Below are positions 25,227 through 33,022 of a stretch of DNA of 55,038 bases, piece after piece. Position numbers and translations under genes: made by a program. The stretch covers positions 1 through 55,038 of the forward strand of contig CAZFNL010000099.1 of the NCBI GenBank assembly GCA_964520615.1, given 5' to 3'. The DNA comes from JAMCUI01 sp964520615 (GTDB taxonomy: Bacteria > Patescibacteriota > Microgenomatia > 2-02-FULL-39-11). Every line of letters begins with the position of its first letter. Position 1 is the stretch's first letter. Under the pieces are notes generated by a model, which saw only the letters and a program-made list of their open reading frames with translations, was not told the origin of the DNA and did not search any database.

Positions 25227-26234
25227 ATGGCTTACAGTATAGACAGTGAGGGCATGATTACGGAAAAATCAAAGAAGAAAATGGTTTTACCCTCACATTT
25301 ACATAAGTTATTTACCCCTGGAATTCTAAGCGTCTTAAGCATAGCAGCAATACTGATAATTATTAGGATTTTTTTGCCTCAACCTCCCCAGAGCTCAAGT
25401 AATTTTATTTACAAGCATCAATTAGGAAACTTGATACCTACGACAAGTCAAGATAACCCAAATTGGCTAATTGATATATTACTAAAGATTACTCCAGGTA
25501 CAAACAGGAAAATTGATACAGATGCTATTAACCCACAAAGCCCACTGGTTACCGGTGCGCATGTGGAAAATGCAGATAAAAAAAACAGTCTATCTGTGAC
25601 CGGAAGCGGGAATGTACAAAATCAAGATTCCCAAAATAGTACTTCAAACAGTTCTAAACAGGGAGGGATGTCATCTTCGGATGGATTAGTCAATACATCA
25701 CATTCCCAAACCTCTGTCAATTCCAATAATGGAAATTCTGTAAATCTTACACCCACTCCAGTCACTAGCGTACAGATAATCTTTCAGGATCCTAATGGGC
25801 AGACTCAAGTCTATACTCCGCCTTCCACACCTCCCGTACAAGTGACATGGGCAGTCTATGATAATCCCCAGGATAGATACATGATCCAATATCCATCAAA
25901 CTGGCAGATGATAAAAAATGTTTCCAACAATCACGAGGGGATTGCGGTATTTCCTCCGGGATATGACATAAATTCTCCTGATACACCTCATATAGGGCTT
26001 GGAGTGGCGGCAAATTACACAATGCCCCAGGTAAACAATAATCCGCCATACGTAGTACCGATAGTTGTTGACGGGGTAAACGGAACTCTATATACGCAGG
26101 GGGCTTTAGGACAAAGCTATATAGCTTCAATATTTCCGAGGTTCAACGGATCGTTTGGAATAGCCAGTAATGTTAGTACTTTGGACATAACCTATATATA
26201 CAATTACATGCTGACTTCAATCATTTTCTATTAA
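25227..26234 (+). CDS. Membrane-anchored hypothetical protein with a PsbP-like C-terminal domain
   Basis: The 335-residue protein has a cytoplasmic basic N-terminus and one transmembrane segment (about residues 34-50, ILSVLSIAAILIIIRIFL). A long Ser/Asn/Gln-rich linker spans about 100-190. The C-terminal globular domain begins WAVYDNPQDRYMIQYPSNWQM. That phrase resembles PsbP-like extracellular domains. The function is unknown. It may share a transcript with the FtsB-like gene, as they are 8 bp apart. Confidence 0.55.
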   Translation: MAYSIDSEGMITEKSKKKMVLPSHLHKLFTPGILSVLSIAAILIIIRIFLPQPPQSSSNFIYKHQLGNLIPTTSQDNPNWLIDILLKITPGTNRKIDTDAINPQSPLVTGAHVENADKKNSLSVTGSGNVQNQDSQNSTSNSSKQGGMSSSDGLVNTSHSQTSVNSNNGNSVNLTPTPVTSVQIIFQDPNGQTQVYTPPSTPPVQVTWAVYDNPQDRYMIQYPSNWQMIKNVSNNHEGIAVFPPGYDINSPDTPHIGLGVAANYTMPQVNNNPPYVVPIVVDGVNGTLYTQGALGQSYIASIFPRFNGSFGIASNVSTLDITYIYNYMLTSIIFY

Positions 26235-26246
26235 AATATTGTGCCT

Positions 26247-26262
26247 GCGACAGGATTCGGAC
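26247..26262 (-). repeat. Fragment of tRNA-Met 3' end
   Basis: On the minus strand GTCCGAATCCTGTCGC repeats the T-arm and acceptor part of the adjacent tRNA-Met, 39 bp further downstream. It is followed by AGGCA instead of TGGTA. It looks like a leftover tRNA 3' half. Confidence 0.6.
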
Positions 26263-26280
26263 AGGAGATTTGTGATACAG

Positions 26281-26352
26281 TACCAGCGACAGGATTCGGA
26301 CCTGTGACCCACGCCTTATGAAGACGCTGCTCTACCACTGAGCTACGCTGGC
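26281..26352 (-). tRNA. tRNA-Met (CAU), probably elongator
   Basis: A 72-nt cloverleaf on the minus strand. The acceptor is GCCAGCG/CGCTGGT (G-U at the end), the D-arm GCTC-AGTGGTA-GAGC, the anticodon stem GCGTC/GGCGT with loop TTCATAA, and the T-stem ACAGG/CCTGT. The discriminator is A. The T-loop is TCCGAAT, with C at the normally invariant position 55. A paired first acceptor base argues against an initiator. tRNA-Ile2 (CAU plus lysidine) is less likely, given tRNA-Ile(UAU) nearby. A partial copy lies on each side. Confidence 0.85.
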
Positions 26353-26404
26353 AATGTTTCAATGGTTGTTTGATTTTGAATTGTAAAGTGCATATAAGCC
26401 GTTA

Positions 26405-26427
26405 CTACCACTGAGCTACGCTGGCAA
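26405..26427 (-). repeat. Copy of the tRNA-Met 5' end, 73 bp upstream
   Basis: A 23-nt exact copy of the tRNA 5' part, including the two T before it (TTGCCAGCGTAGCTCAGTGG and three more bases). It stops inside the D-arm. It lies 73 bp upstream of the intact gene in the same orientation. Confidence 0.7.
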
Positions 26428-26582
26428 GCTATATTACTGAAGTTTTACCCAAAACTTAATTCAAGGTTTGATAATACTCTCTTGAGGTAGCTTGCTATTC
26501 GTCAATTTTCCAATTATAGCATAAAGAATTCGGCTAGAAAAAAAGAAAACAAAGTTATGAAATTTAATATTATAAAAGTTTA

Positions 26583-26611
26583 TTAACTTTTTGGTACGGA
26601 TGGTATATACT
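26583..26611 (+). promoter_or_regulatory. Promoter of the hydroxyacid dehydrogenase, leaderless type
   Basis: TTAACT (26583-26588), 17 bp and TATACT (26606-26611). An alternative extended -10 is TGGTATATA. The ATG at 26619 is 7 nt beyond the -10, at the expected first transcribed base. Confidence 0.6.
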
Positions 26612-26618
26612 CTACGAA

Positions 26619-27542
26619 ATGAAAAGGGAGAAGATAGTATTTCTTGATAAATTACAGATATCGGAAGAACTTATTGAGAATCTTAAGAAGCAGGTTGATG
26701 TTGTTTTACCGCGTTCTTCCTGGCCTAAAGAAAAAGAAGTGTTGGAGTTAGTAAAAGACGCGACAATTGTAGTCAGTAAATGGGTTTACATAGATGAAAA
26801 GATTTTCCAAAACGCCAAAAATTTGCATTATGTAGTGATGGCTATGACAGGTTATCAGAATTGGACGGATGTTAAGGCAGCAAGAAAATATAAGATAAAA
26901 GTATCCAATGTGCCAGCATTTTCCTCTGAATCTGTTGCCGAACACGTAATTCTTTTGATGCTTTCTGTTTCCCGTCAACTGAACTTGGCGCAAAATACAA
27001 TTAAGAAAGGGAAATTTGATCCCAAAGGTAATGCAGGAGAAGAACTCAAAGGCAAGACTTTGGGGATTTTAGGATATGGCAATATCGGTAGAAGAGTAGG
27101 GGAGTTGGCACGTGCTTTCGGAATGAAGATTGCTTATGTAAATTCTAAATCATCAAGAACAGATTTAGAGAAAATGTTGAAAAAGAGTAATGTACTTTCA
27201 ATAAATGTTCCTCTGACGACCGAAACTGAAAGATTAATCGGTGACAAAGAATTATCGCTTCTTCCCGTGGGAGCAATTGTAGTTAACACTTCAAGGGGAA
27301 GAGTAATTGATGAAAAAGCATTAATTAAACACTTGAAAAATAAACATTTATACGGAGCCGGTTTGGATGTTTTTGGAAAAGAACCGCCCGATAAAAATAA
27401 TCCACTTTTTTCACTACCAAATGTAGTTTTCACACCTCATATTGCTTGGAACACACGACAATCTCAAGAGCGTTTGGCGCAGGGAGTTGCGAAAAATATT
27501 GAGTCTTATCTTCGCGGGAAACCGATAAATATTGTTTCGTAG
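26619..27542 (+). CDS. D-2-hydroxyacid dehydrogenase (glycerate dehydrogenase-like)
   Basis: The 307-residue NAD-dependent enzyme of the D-isomer family reduces 2-keto acids such as hydroxypyruvate. Visible parts are the Rossmann motif LGILGYGNIGRRVGELARAFG near residue 145 and NVPLTTETERLI. The catalytic Arg is in VNTSRGRVIDE near residue 224, Glu in GAGLDVFGKEPP, and His in VVFTPHIAWNT near residue 275. The order Arg-Glu-His is intact. The exact keto acid cannot be told. The gene stands alone between two tRNA loci. Confidence 0.88.
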   Translation: MKREKIVFLDKLQISEELIENLKKQVDVVLPRSSWPKEKEVLELVKDATIVVSKWVYIDEKIFQNAKNLHYVVMAMTGYQNWTDVKAARKYKIKVSNVPAFSSESVAEHVILLMLSVSRQLNLAQNTIKKGKFDPKGNAGEELKGKTLGILGYGNIGRRVGELARAFGMKIAYVNSKSSRTDLEKMLKKSNVLSINVPLTTETERLIGDKELSLLPVGAIVVNTSRGRVIDEKALIKHLKNKHLYGAGLDVFGKEPPDKNNPLFSLPNVVFTPHIAWNTRQSQERLAQGVAKNIESYLRGKPINIVS

Positions 27543-27610
27543 TAAAAATTTTATCAATTTCGGCCTTCGTTGAATTTGGAGGCCAAATCGGGTAAAATAT
27601 AATAAACAAG

Positions 27611-27653
27611 TTACCGCGGGGTAGTGTACAGTTGCACAGAATTTATCCCCGCA
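27611..27653 (+). repeat. Truncated initiator-tRNA copy that keeps an acceptor-like stem
   Basis: A 29-nt exact copy (27611-27639) of the 5' part of the following tRNA, 72 bp upstream of it. After the D-arm it jumps to AATTTAT and CCCCGCA. CGCGGGG (27615-27621) can pair fully with that CCCCGCA, including the C-A mismatch at the end. The result would be an acceptor stem plus D-arm without anticodon or T-arm. Confidence 0.65.
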
Positions 27654-27686
27654 GATCAAAATAGTCAAACAGGTCAATCATTTTAC

Positions 27687-27756
27687 CGCGGGGTAGTGTA
27701 CAGTTGCACAGGAGGCTCATAATCTCCTAGGCCGGGTGCGACTCCCGGCTCCGCAA
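27687..27756 (+). tRNA. Initiator-like tRNA-Met (CAU)
   Basis: A 70-nt cloverleaf. The acceptor CGCGGGG/CTCCGCA has the C1-A72 mismatch that marks bacterial initiator tRNA. The D-arm is GTGT-ACAGTT-GCAC, the anticodon stem GGAGG/TCTCC with loop CTCATAA, and the T-arm CCGGG-TGCGACT-CCCGG. The discriminator is A and CCA is not encoded. The D-loop lacks the usual GG pair and T-loop position 55 is G, so the elbow contact is non-standard. The three G-C pairs of classical initiators are also incomplete. Confidence 0.8.
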
Positions 27757-27762
27757 CATAAG

Positions 27763-27793
27763 AAAACAGACCCACTTTATGTGGGTCTGTTTT
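27763..27793. terminator. Bidirectional terminator between tRNA-Met and the glycosyltransferase
   Basis: AAAACAGACCCAC-TTTAT-GTGGGTCTGTTTT is a 13-bp perfect stem. It has T-runs on both strands and serves the convergent tRNA and GT39 genes. Confidence 0.93.
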
Positions 27794-27812
27794 GGTATTA
27801 GATATTGAAGAA

Positions 27813-29453
27813 TTAATAATTTAGCAGACTCTTTACTTCAAACCTGACAAGGAGGTTCCCGTTTTTGGCATAAATTGCATATTGTGAGTATGGACTGTTG
27901 TAGATTGTTTCCATTAATTTTGCTCCATTTATATCATTATTCGTAATCTTGCGGAAGCGGTAGTTGCGAAATTCTGATACCGACAGCCAATTGGTTTTGG
28001 GATCTATCCGGGAAAAATCTTTATAATCCTGTACGGTCAAAGAGGCAGGATCAACCCTTTTGTAGAAAAGAACATAAATATAAGGTTGGTTTATTGTGTT
28101 GTCTATTACTATATTACTATATTTCCCTTCATTTGCGGCTGTATAGGCGACAACTTTATCCAGTCCGTACTGGAAATACCATTGGGTGATTCCCCGATAA
28201 TATGATCCGAAATAGGTTGAGTAGAAATTGTATTGCTGATAGGCAAAGAGCGCCGAAAAACTGAGGATGATAATTGTAAAAAGATACCCGTTACTTTTAA
28301 GAAGAAATTTATTCAACATTTCCCACGTATAGATTATTCCCAAAGAGATAAGAAAGACCATTATTGGGAGAAAATGAGTTGCTCTCTGGAAATCTCCGGC
28401 AGGCAGTGTGAGAGCTGGGACAATAGGGAAAAGTATAACAAAAAACTGTATTGCTAAAAGCCTGAAACCAGAAAAAGAAGCATATTTTTTCTTAATAAAC
28501 TTCTTCTGAAAAAAAAGGATAAATAGTCCAATGTAGAAAAAAAGTCCGAGGACTATATTTTCGTATCCAAAGCCTGGAACTATTCTTGTCGGATTGACCT
28601 CTCCTGGCAAAAAGAGTGGCGAGGGTAAGAAGTAGGAGAGATAATTTGTCACATAGGTCAGAATATAATTTCCCTTAAAACTGGAGACGGCAACCATACT
28701 GAGTCTGTTGGTTATTGTTTGTGGTTTCAGAAGGTGTTCGTAAAGAAGCGGCAGATAAACTATAAATGCGGAAAATGAGATTATGAGAAGCCTCTTTACC
28801 GTGTCCTTATAACCCGTTTTTTTTCTGGGGATGATTATTACTAGCAGAATTATCAGCCAAACTGGAAGCATGCCTTCCATAGATGGATATAAATATAGGC
28901 AGATTCCCGAAGAAACGCCGGCTATTATTGATTTGATCAGCTGGTGTTTACTGCTGTCAATTGCGACAAAAAAAAGTAAAAGCGCAGAAGAGATATAAAA
29001 GGGTACGATATTTGGTGATATGAGCCAACGGGCGGATGTAACGGCAAATTGGGAAATGGCAAGTATAAAGGCAGCCATAAGCGACAAAGTGTTGTCATCC
29101 GTAAGTTTTTTTACCAATAAAGAAATTAAAGGTATTGTCAGAATTGACAAGATAGCCACGGAAAGACGTAGCGCAAGAGGAACCAATCCCCAAACTGCGA
29201 TAAAAGGAATCAGTGTATAGGGAGTAATGTGTCCTACGTAGTCATTGAATGACTGAAAGGTAATGGGAAAAAAGACACCATGATGGTCATGTCCGGTTTT
29301 TATTATACTGTAAGCATCGTAAGCGACGGCTTCATCCTGCATCAGGCCTGCGGGTATCTGTGTCATCCGGTAAAGTCGCAGGGCTGAACCAAGTAGAGTA
29401 GTAATTAATAAAAAAGATGTGATAATTATTTTGCTGTTTACGAATTTTTTCAT
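27813..29453 (-). CDS. GT39/ArnT-like membrane glycosyltransferase
   Basis: The 546-residue polytopic membrane protein has about 11-12 hydrophobic helices. After the first helix it reads IPAGLMQDEAVAYDAYSIIKTGHDHHG, the external loop with the catalytic acidic pair of GT-C enzymes using polyprenyl-phosphate sugars. Members glycosylate surface proteins or lipids outside the membrane. The C-terminal soluble part (about 430-546) is variable. Acceptor and sugar cannot be told. It stands alone, divergent from the metallo-hydrolase gene. Confidence 0.8.
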   Translation of the reverse strand: MKKFVNSKIIITSFLLITTLLGSALRLYRMTQIPAGLMQDEAVAYDAYSIIKTGHDHHGVFFPITFQSFNDYVGHITPYTLIPFIAVWGLVPLALRLSVAILSILTIPLISLLVKKLTDDNTLSLMAAFILAISQFAVTSARWLISPNIVPFYISSALLLFFVAIDSSKHQLIKSIIAGVSSGICLYLYPSMEGMLPVWLIILLVIIIPRKKTGYKDTVKRLLIISFSAFIVYLPLLYEHLLKPQTITNRLSMVAVSSFKGNYILTYVTNYLSYFLPSPLFLPGEVNPTRIVPGFGYENIVLGLFFYIGLFILFFQKKFIKKKYASFSGFRLLAIQFFVILFPIVPALTLPAGDFQRATHFLPIMVFLISLGIIYTWEMLNKFLLKSNGYLFTIIILSFSALFAYQQYNFYSTYFGSYYRGITQWYFQYGLDKVVAYTAANEGKYSNIVIDNTINQPYIYVLFYKRVDPASLTVQDYKDFSRIDPKTNWLSVSEFRNYRFRKITNNDINGAKLMETIYNSPYSQYAIYAKNGNLLVRFEVKSLLNY

Positions 29454-29518
29454 AATATATGGATATATTTTCAGTTGATATAATAATCATACTGTAACAG
29501 GTTAATAGTTTTAAGAAT

Positions 29519-30310
29519 ATGGATATAATTCCGCTTGGTACAAACGGCTTTTTCACGAGCTTTGGTAGGCAGACGGCCTGTTTTGTTGTTCCCATGGGAA
29601 AGAAACTGATCGTACTTGATGCAGGGTCCGGACTATTCCGGTTTGCTGAACCTGAAGGAAAAGAGCTTTTGCAGGGTGTACGTGAAATACATTTATTTTT
29701 GTCTCACTACCATCTTGACCACACCATGGGGCTTTATGCTGCATTCAGGCTTTGGGAAAAGAAGAAAGTGACTATTTTTGCTCCGGCCGGAAAACAGAAA
29801 ATATCCGATTATTTAGATTGGGATAAATGGTCGGAGAGATATAGCAGTATATATAAAAATTTCAGTTGGCAATTTTTAAGTGAAGGAAGATATAACTCTG
29901 ATGATTATGAATTTAGCACCAGGCAGCAGAATCACAGGGGAGACGGCAGTTTGGCGTTTCGGTTTCGGCTGTCTGGCAGGGAATTTGCCTATGTGACTGA
30001 TAGCGAGCCATCGCAGGAAAGCATCGATTTTGTCAGGGGAGCGTCTCTTCTTCTTCATGAGCATGATATAAGCGGAGAAAACAGTTTAAGAAAGAGTGCA
30101 GCAGAAGATATAAAGAATCATTTCAGCGGTACACATGTAACGACAGTTGGAGCTGCCCTTATTGCTAAAAGAGCACAAGTTGGGAAATTGGTTCTTATAC
30201 ACCATTACCCCTTTTATGATCACCTGAAACTCAGAAGATTGGGGAAACTCTCTGCAACCATTTTCCCTAAAAGCATCATTTCCGAGGATCTTGAAGAGAT
30301 AAGTTTTTGA
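29519..30310 (+). CDS. Metallo-beta-lactamase-fold hydrolase
   Basis: The 263 residues have the metal-binding motif SHYHLDHTMGL (HxHxDH) near residue 62. Further metal ligands are in AYVTDSEPS near residue 160 and in LVLIHHYPFY near the C-terminus. The overall pattern is like RNase Z/PhnP-type phosphodiesterases rather than lactamases. The substrate is unknown. The gene is isolated and ends at a strong terminator. Confidence 0.82.
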   Translation: MDIIPLGTNGFFTSFGRQTACFVVPMGKKLIVLDAGSGLFRFAEPEGKELLQGVREIHLFLSHYHLDHTMGLYAAFRLWEKKKVTIFAPAGKQKISDYLDWDKWSERYSSIYKNFSWQFLSEGRYNSDDYEFSTRQQNHRGDGSLAFRFRLSGREFAYVTDSEPSQESIDFVRGASLLLHEHDISGENSLRKSAAEDIKNHFSGTHVTTVGAALIAKRAQVGKLVLIHHYPFYDHLKLRRLGKLSATIFPKSIISEDLEEISF

Positions 30311-30311
30311 C

Positions 30312-30343
30312 AAAAAAAGACCCCTAAAAGAAGGGTCTTTTTT
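30312..30343. terminator. Bidirectional terminator between the hydrolase and the pilin
   Basis: AAAAGACCC-CTAAAAGAA-GGGTCTTTT flanked by A-run and T-run, between convergent genes. Confidence 0.9.
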
Positions 30344-30366
30344 GTTTTGTAATACCTTTTTCTAAG

Positions 30367-30813
30367 TTATCTGGTTACTGTTATTGTAGAACCAAGTTCA
30401 GCATCGGGTGCACTAACTGTTATCCTATTGTCTGTTGCGCTCTTGACGACTGTATATCCTGTGTTATACGTACCGCTGCAGGAAGCGACCGGATTGCCGT
30501 TGTTGACTGCTGGATCAACCGGAAGCGCAGCGATATATGTGGTGACCAGGCTAGAGCATATATTTGCTCCTGTATCACTTATTGTCTGGACTGTGGTTGT
30601 AATGCCAGCTGGCAGTGTGCCTTTATTGTCTGCAGCATATTCGTGAATTGCATTAAGCATGGCATTTACATCGCTTTGCCTTTTTGTGTTGTTAGCCTGA
30701 GCAAATTGTCTGGCAGGGTTTATGGCTACAAGTACTATGGCAAAAAGTACTGCCAAAATACCGATAACAACAAGGATTTCAATAAGTGTGAAACCTTTTT
30801 GATTGGACCGCAT
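30367..30813 (-). CDS. Type IV major pilin-like protein
   Basis: The 148 residues have a short leader cut at KG/FTLIEILVVIGILAVLFA, the class III prepilin signal with Glu at mature position 5. The hydrophobic helix continues into INPARQFAQANNTKRQSDVNAMLNAIHEY, then a small globular domain with two Cys that may form a disulfide loop. Strong AAGGAG precedes the ATG. It has its own promoter and terminator, separate from the assembly operon just upstream, consistent with high expression of the major subunit. Confidence 0.92.
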   Translation of the reverse strand: MRSNQKGFTLIEILVVIGILAVLFAIVLVAINPARQFAQANNTKRQSDVNAMLNAIHEYAADNKGTLPAGITTTVQTISDTGANICSSLVTTYIAALPVDPAVNNGNPVASCSGTYNTGYTVVKSATDNRITVSAPDAELGSTITVTR

Positions 30814-30856
30814 ATTATACTCCTTCTTTATGGAATTTTTATAAGACCCTATTTCC

Positions 30857-30885
30857 AGTTAAACATCAATTCTTATCTGTGTCAA
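30857..30885 (-). promoter_or_regulatory. Promoter of the pilin gene
   Basis: On the minus strand TTGACA (30885-30880), 17 bp and TTAACT (30862-30857), giving a leader of about 35 nt with a good ribosome-binding site. Between 30886 and 30993 nothing else is seen. Confidence 0.6.
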
Positions 30886-30993
30886 GGGGTACTTGGTATG
30901 GTTTTGATCCTGTCATTTATATTGATGACACGCTTTTGTTGTTTATTTTAATCTAGTTATATTAGTTGTATTCCGTCAGGGAAAACCTAATTG

Positions 30994-32100
30994 CTAATTC
31001 TGCTTATTTATAAATATGATTGCATCGTATTTTATGTCTTCTGTATCCTGTGTGGTGACATCTTTATAAATTTGACTAATTGCGTCTGTGATTGTTTGTT
31101 TTACCTGAATTGGCAGATTTTTGGAGAAGACAATAAATGTTTTGGAAGTAGCTAATGTTCCGATATCCTGAGATACTATATTGGTAAATCCGGCCTCCTG
31201 CAAACGACTTTTGGCTAAATCAGTCCCACTTGGGACACCAGAACCATTTTGTATTTGGATATTTATATTTTTAAGGTTTTGCTGGGATGAGCCTGAGGCT
31301 GTATTTCCAAAAGAGAGTTGTTGGGGAGGGGGAACGGTTGTAGGGGATAACGTTATTTGATTGGTAACAGGTGGCGTCACAAGGGTTCTTTTAACAGGGG
31401 GAACAAGTGTGGATGAGGATTTGAGAAGAAGTATCAAAAGCGCTATTACCAAAACAGCAAAAAGTCCAATAAGGAAAGGCAGGTTTTTATTTTGATTTTC
31501 CTGGTTGTCGGTTGGTTTGCTTTCTAGACTCTGCTTTTGGACAATTTCTTCCTTTGTGTCACTCATGTTTTCAGCCTTAAAATAGTCAAATTTATCAATC
31601 ATTGATCTAAAGACTTCGGAATTTAAGCCATTTTTCATCTCTATATATTTTTCCAGAATAAACTCTGGGACTATGGCTTCTACTGCAAAACCTTTTGTCT
31701 CAAAAGCCATTTTTATGGAACTATAGACTTCTTTATTGCCGGCGATAATTTTGGAAATTGTCTCAAGATGATAGAGACGGGAAGCAATATTTTCAAAAGG
31801 TATCATGTCAAGAAACTGCTGCATATTGTCGGAGACGACATTTTCCTTTAGGTGGGGAAAATCTTTTTCAAAGTAAATATTATGTGAGATGACAACGATA
31901 AGACGGGAGGGCATAATTTTGTAAAATTCTATGAAAGCTTTTATGAGAATATTAAATTCATCCCGGTTTATTATTTCCATGTTGTGAATGACTGTATCGG
32001 GAAGGTCAAGTTTAATGGAAGAAGTGACTGTACTACCGAAGAATATCAGTTGTTGTCTGTCGAGGTAAACGATAGCTGGTCTTTGTTTGGCAGGTTTCAT
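30994..32100 (-). CDS. Membrane protein with C-terminal LytR_C domain in the pilus operon
   Basis: The protein has 368 residues. The N-terminal 200 residues are a globular cytoplasmic domain I cannot assign. One transmembrane helix lies at about 209-230 (LPFLIGLFAVLVIALLILLL), then a Pro/Thr linker. The C-terminal LytR_C-like domain has INIQIQNGSGVPSGTDLAKSRLQEAGF near residue 275. Position and topology recall the PilM/PilN/PilO inner-membrane platform, which is otherwise missing here, but no sequence motif of those proteins was seen. It is the last gene of the assembly operon. Confidence 0.65.
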   Translation of the reverse strand: MKPAKQRPAIVYLDRQQLIFFGSTVTSSIKLDLPDTVIHNMEIINRDEFNILIKAFIEFYKIMPSRLIVVISHNIYFEKDFPHLKENVVSDNMQQFLDMIPFENIASRLYHLETISKIIAGNKEVYSSIKMAFETKGFAVEAIVPEFILEKYIEMKNGLNSEVFRSMIDKFDYFKAENMSDTKEEIVQKQSLESKPTDNQENQNKNLPFLIGLFAVLVIALLILLLKSSSTLVPPVKRTLVTPPVTNQITLSPTTVPPPQQLSFGNTASGSSQQNLKNINIQIQNGSGVPSGTDLAKSRLQEAGFTNIVSQDIGTLATSKTFIVFSKNLPIQVKQTITDAISQIYKDVTTQDTEDIKYDAIIFINKQN

Positions 32101-32109
32101 AATATTATT

Positions 32110-32499
32110 TTAATAGATTTCTTTCCATGAGAGTACTGATAATACATTATTGGAATTCTGCGCTTGAACCTGAGCCGTACGTTTTATATTTCCGGCTGAA
32201 GCAGTAGCTACAATGGTATATATGTTACTACCTGAGACTGTGACTTGGACAGAGTTGTCTCCCACACTCATTGTGCTTCCTGTGTAAGTTGGATCCCGCA
32301 AAAGTTGCAGGATGGCATTTTCTATTCCTGATTCAGCTGCAGTGCTGTTTATTGTGCTTTGTTGTGTTTTTTCTGTTGATAGAGAATTAACTAGAATGAT
32401 GACAGTGGCGGCAGAGGTGACGGTTATGGCAACAATAACAAAAAAAAGCAAAGTTACCAGTGCCTGACCTTGCGAATTGGATGATTTAATATTTTTCAT
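32110..32499 (-). CDS. PilX-like minor pilus protein
   Basis: The 129-residue protein starts with SQGQALVTLLFFVIVAITVTSAATVIIL, a PilX-type N-terminal helix without the classic Glu5. A small domain follows, ending IKRTAQVQAQ. PilX-like proteins sit in type IV pilus operons with GspH/I/J-type pseudopilins. It is 7 bp after the preceding gene and 9 bp before the next. Confidence 0.65.
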   Translation of the reverse strand: MKNIKSSNSQGQALVTLLFFVIVAITVTSAATVIILVNSLSTEKTQQSTINSTAAESGIENAILQLLRDPTYTGSTMSVGDNSVQVTVSGSNIYTIVATASAGNIKRTAQVQAQNSNNVLSVLSWKEIY

Positions 32500-32506
32500 A
32501 TATTAT

Positions 32507-33022
32507 TTATCTTAATCCCGCTGTCAGGCTGACGTTTTTAGTCGCCGGACCTGCGGTCTTCTGGCTGATACTGGAAAGAGTGAAAGATATAATAATGTCA
32601 TTTTTACCGCCCGGATTGCCTATACGTTTGAAAGAGAGGGCGGATACTCTCGTGTTGTAACTGTTTAGCTGATCGGTGCCCAGATTGCTGCTTATTGTCA
32701 GGGTGCCGTTTGATAAGCCATATGAATAGTTGTCTCCGTCAATTGTGATTTGCATTGTTGATCCTTGATCGCCTATATTGGTAGGAAGAGATATGTTTTG
32801 GGCTCGGTGCAAGTCATATGTTAGCCTAGCGGTAATAAAGCGGCTATCTTGCTCAACACTGGAAAAAGACTGCGATTCCAAACGGACGTCAAGGCTGGAA
32901 GTGAATATATCAGTCAGAACAAGTAAAAGCAAAGAGAGAAGGCTGACATATATAATCATCTCAATAAGAGTAAATCCTCTTTGCCGATTTTTATTATTAC
33001 TTAGAATAGATAGTTTTGTCAT
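32507..33022 (-). CDS. GspJ/PilW-like prepilin
   Basis: 171 residues with the prepilin signal RG/FTLIEMIIYVSLLSLLLLVL. A globular domain follows with an RFITARLTYDLHRAQNI stretch typical of GspJ/PilW. It is a probable minor pseudopilin in the initiating tip complex. It overlaps the upstream large pilin by 4 bp. Confidence 0.8.
   Translation of the reverse strand: MTKLSILSNNKNRQRGFTLIEMIIYVSLLSLLLLVLTDIFTSSLDVRLESQSFSSVEQDSRFITARLTYDLHRAQNISLPTNIGDQGSTMQITIDGDNYSYGLSNGTLTISSNLGTDQLNSYNTRVSALSFKRIGNPGGKNDIIISFTLSSISQKTAGPATKNVSLTAGLR

Noticed and set aside
27611..27711. Repeat-spacer-repeat of 29 and 43 bp beside a tRNA as a one-spacer CRISPR
   Set aside because: The repeat is the tRNA 5' half itself, no cas genes are in the window and a tRNA duplication explains it better.
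30643..30951. 102-codon frame on the plus strand near the pilin
   Set aside because: It overlaps the pilin gene and its promoter antisense and looks like a shadow of the minus-strand signals.
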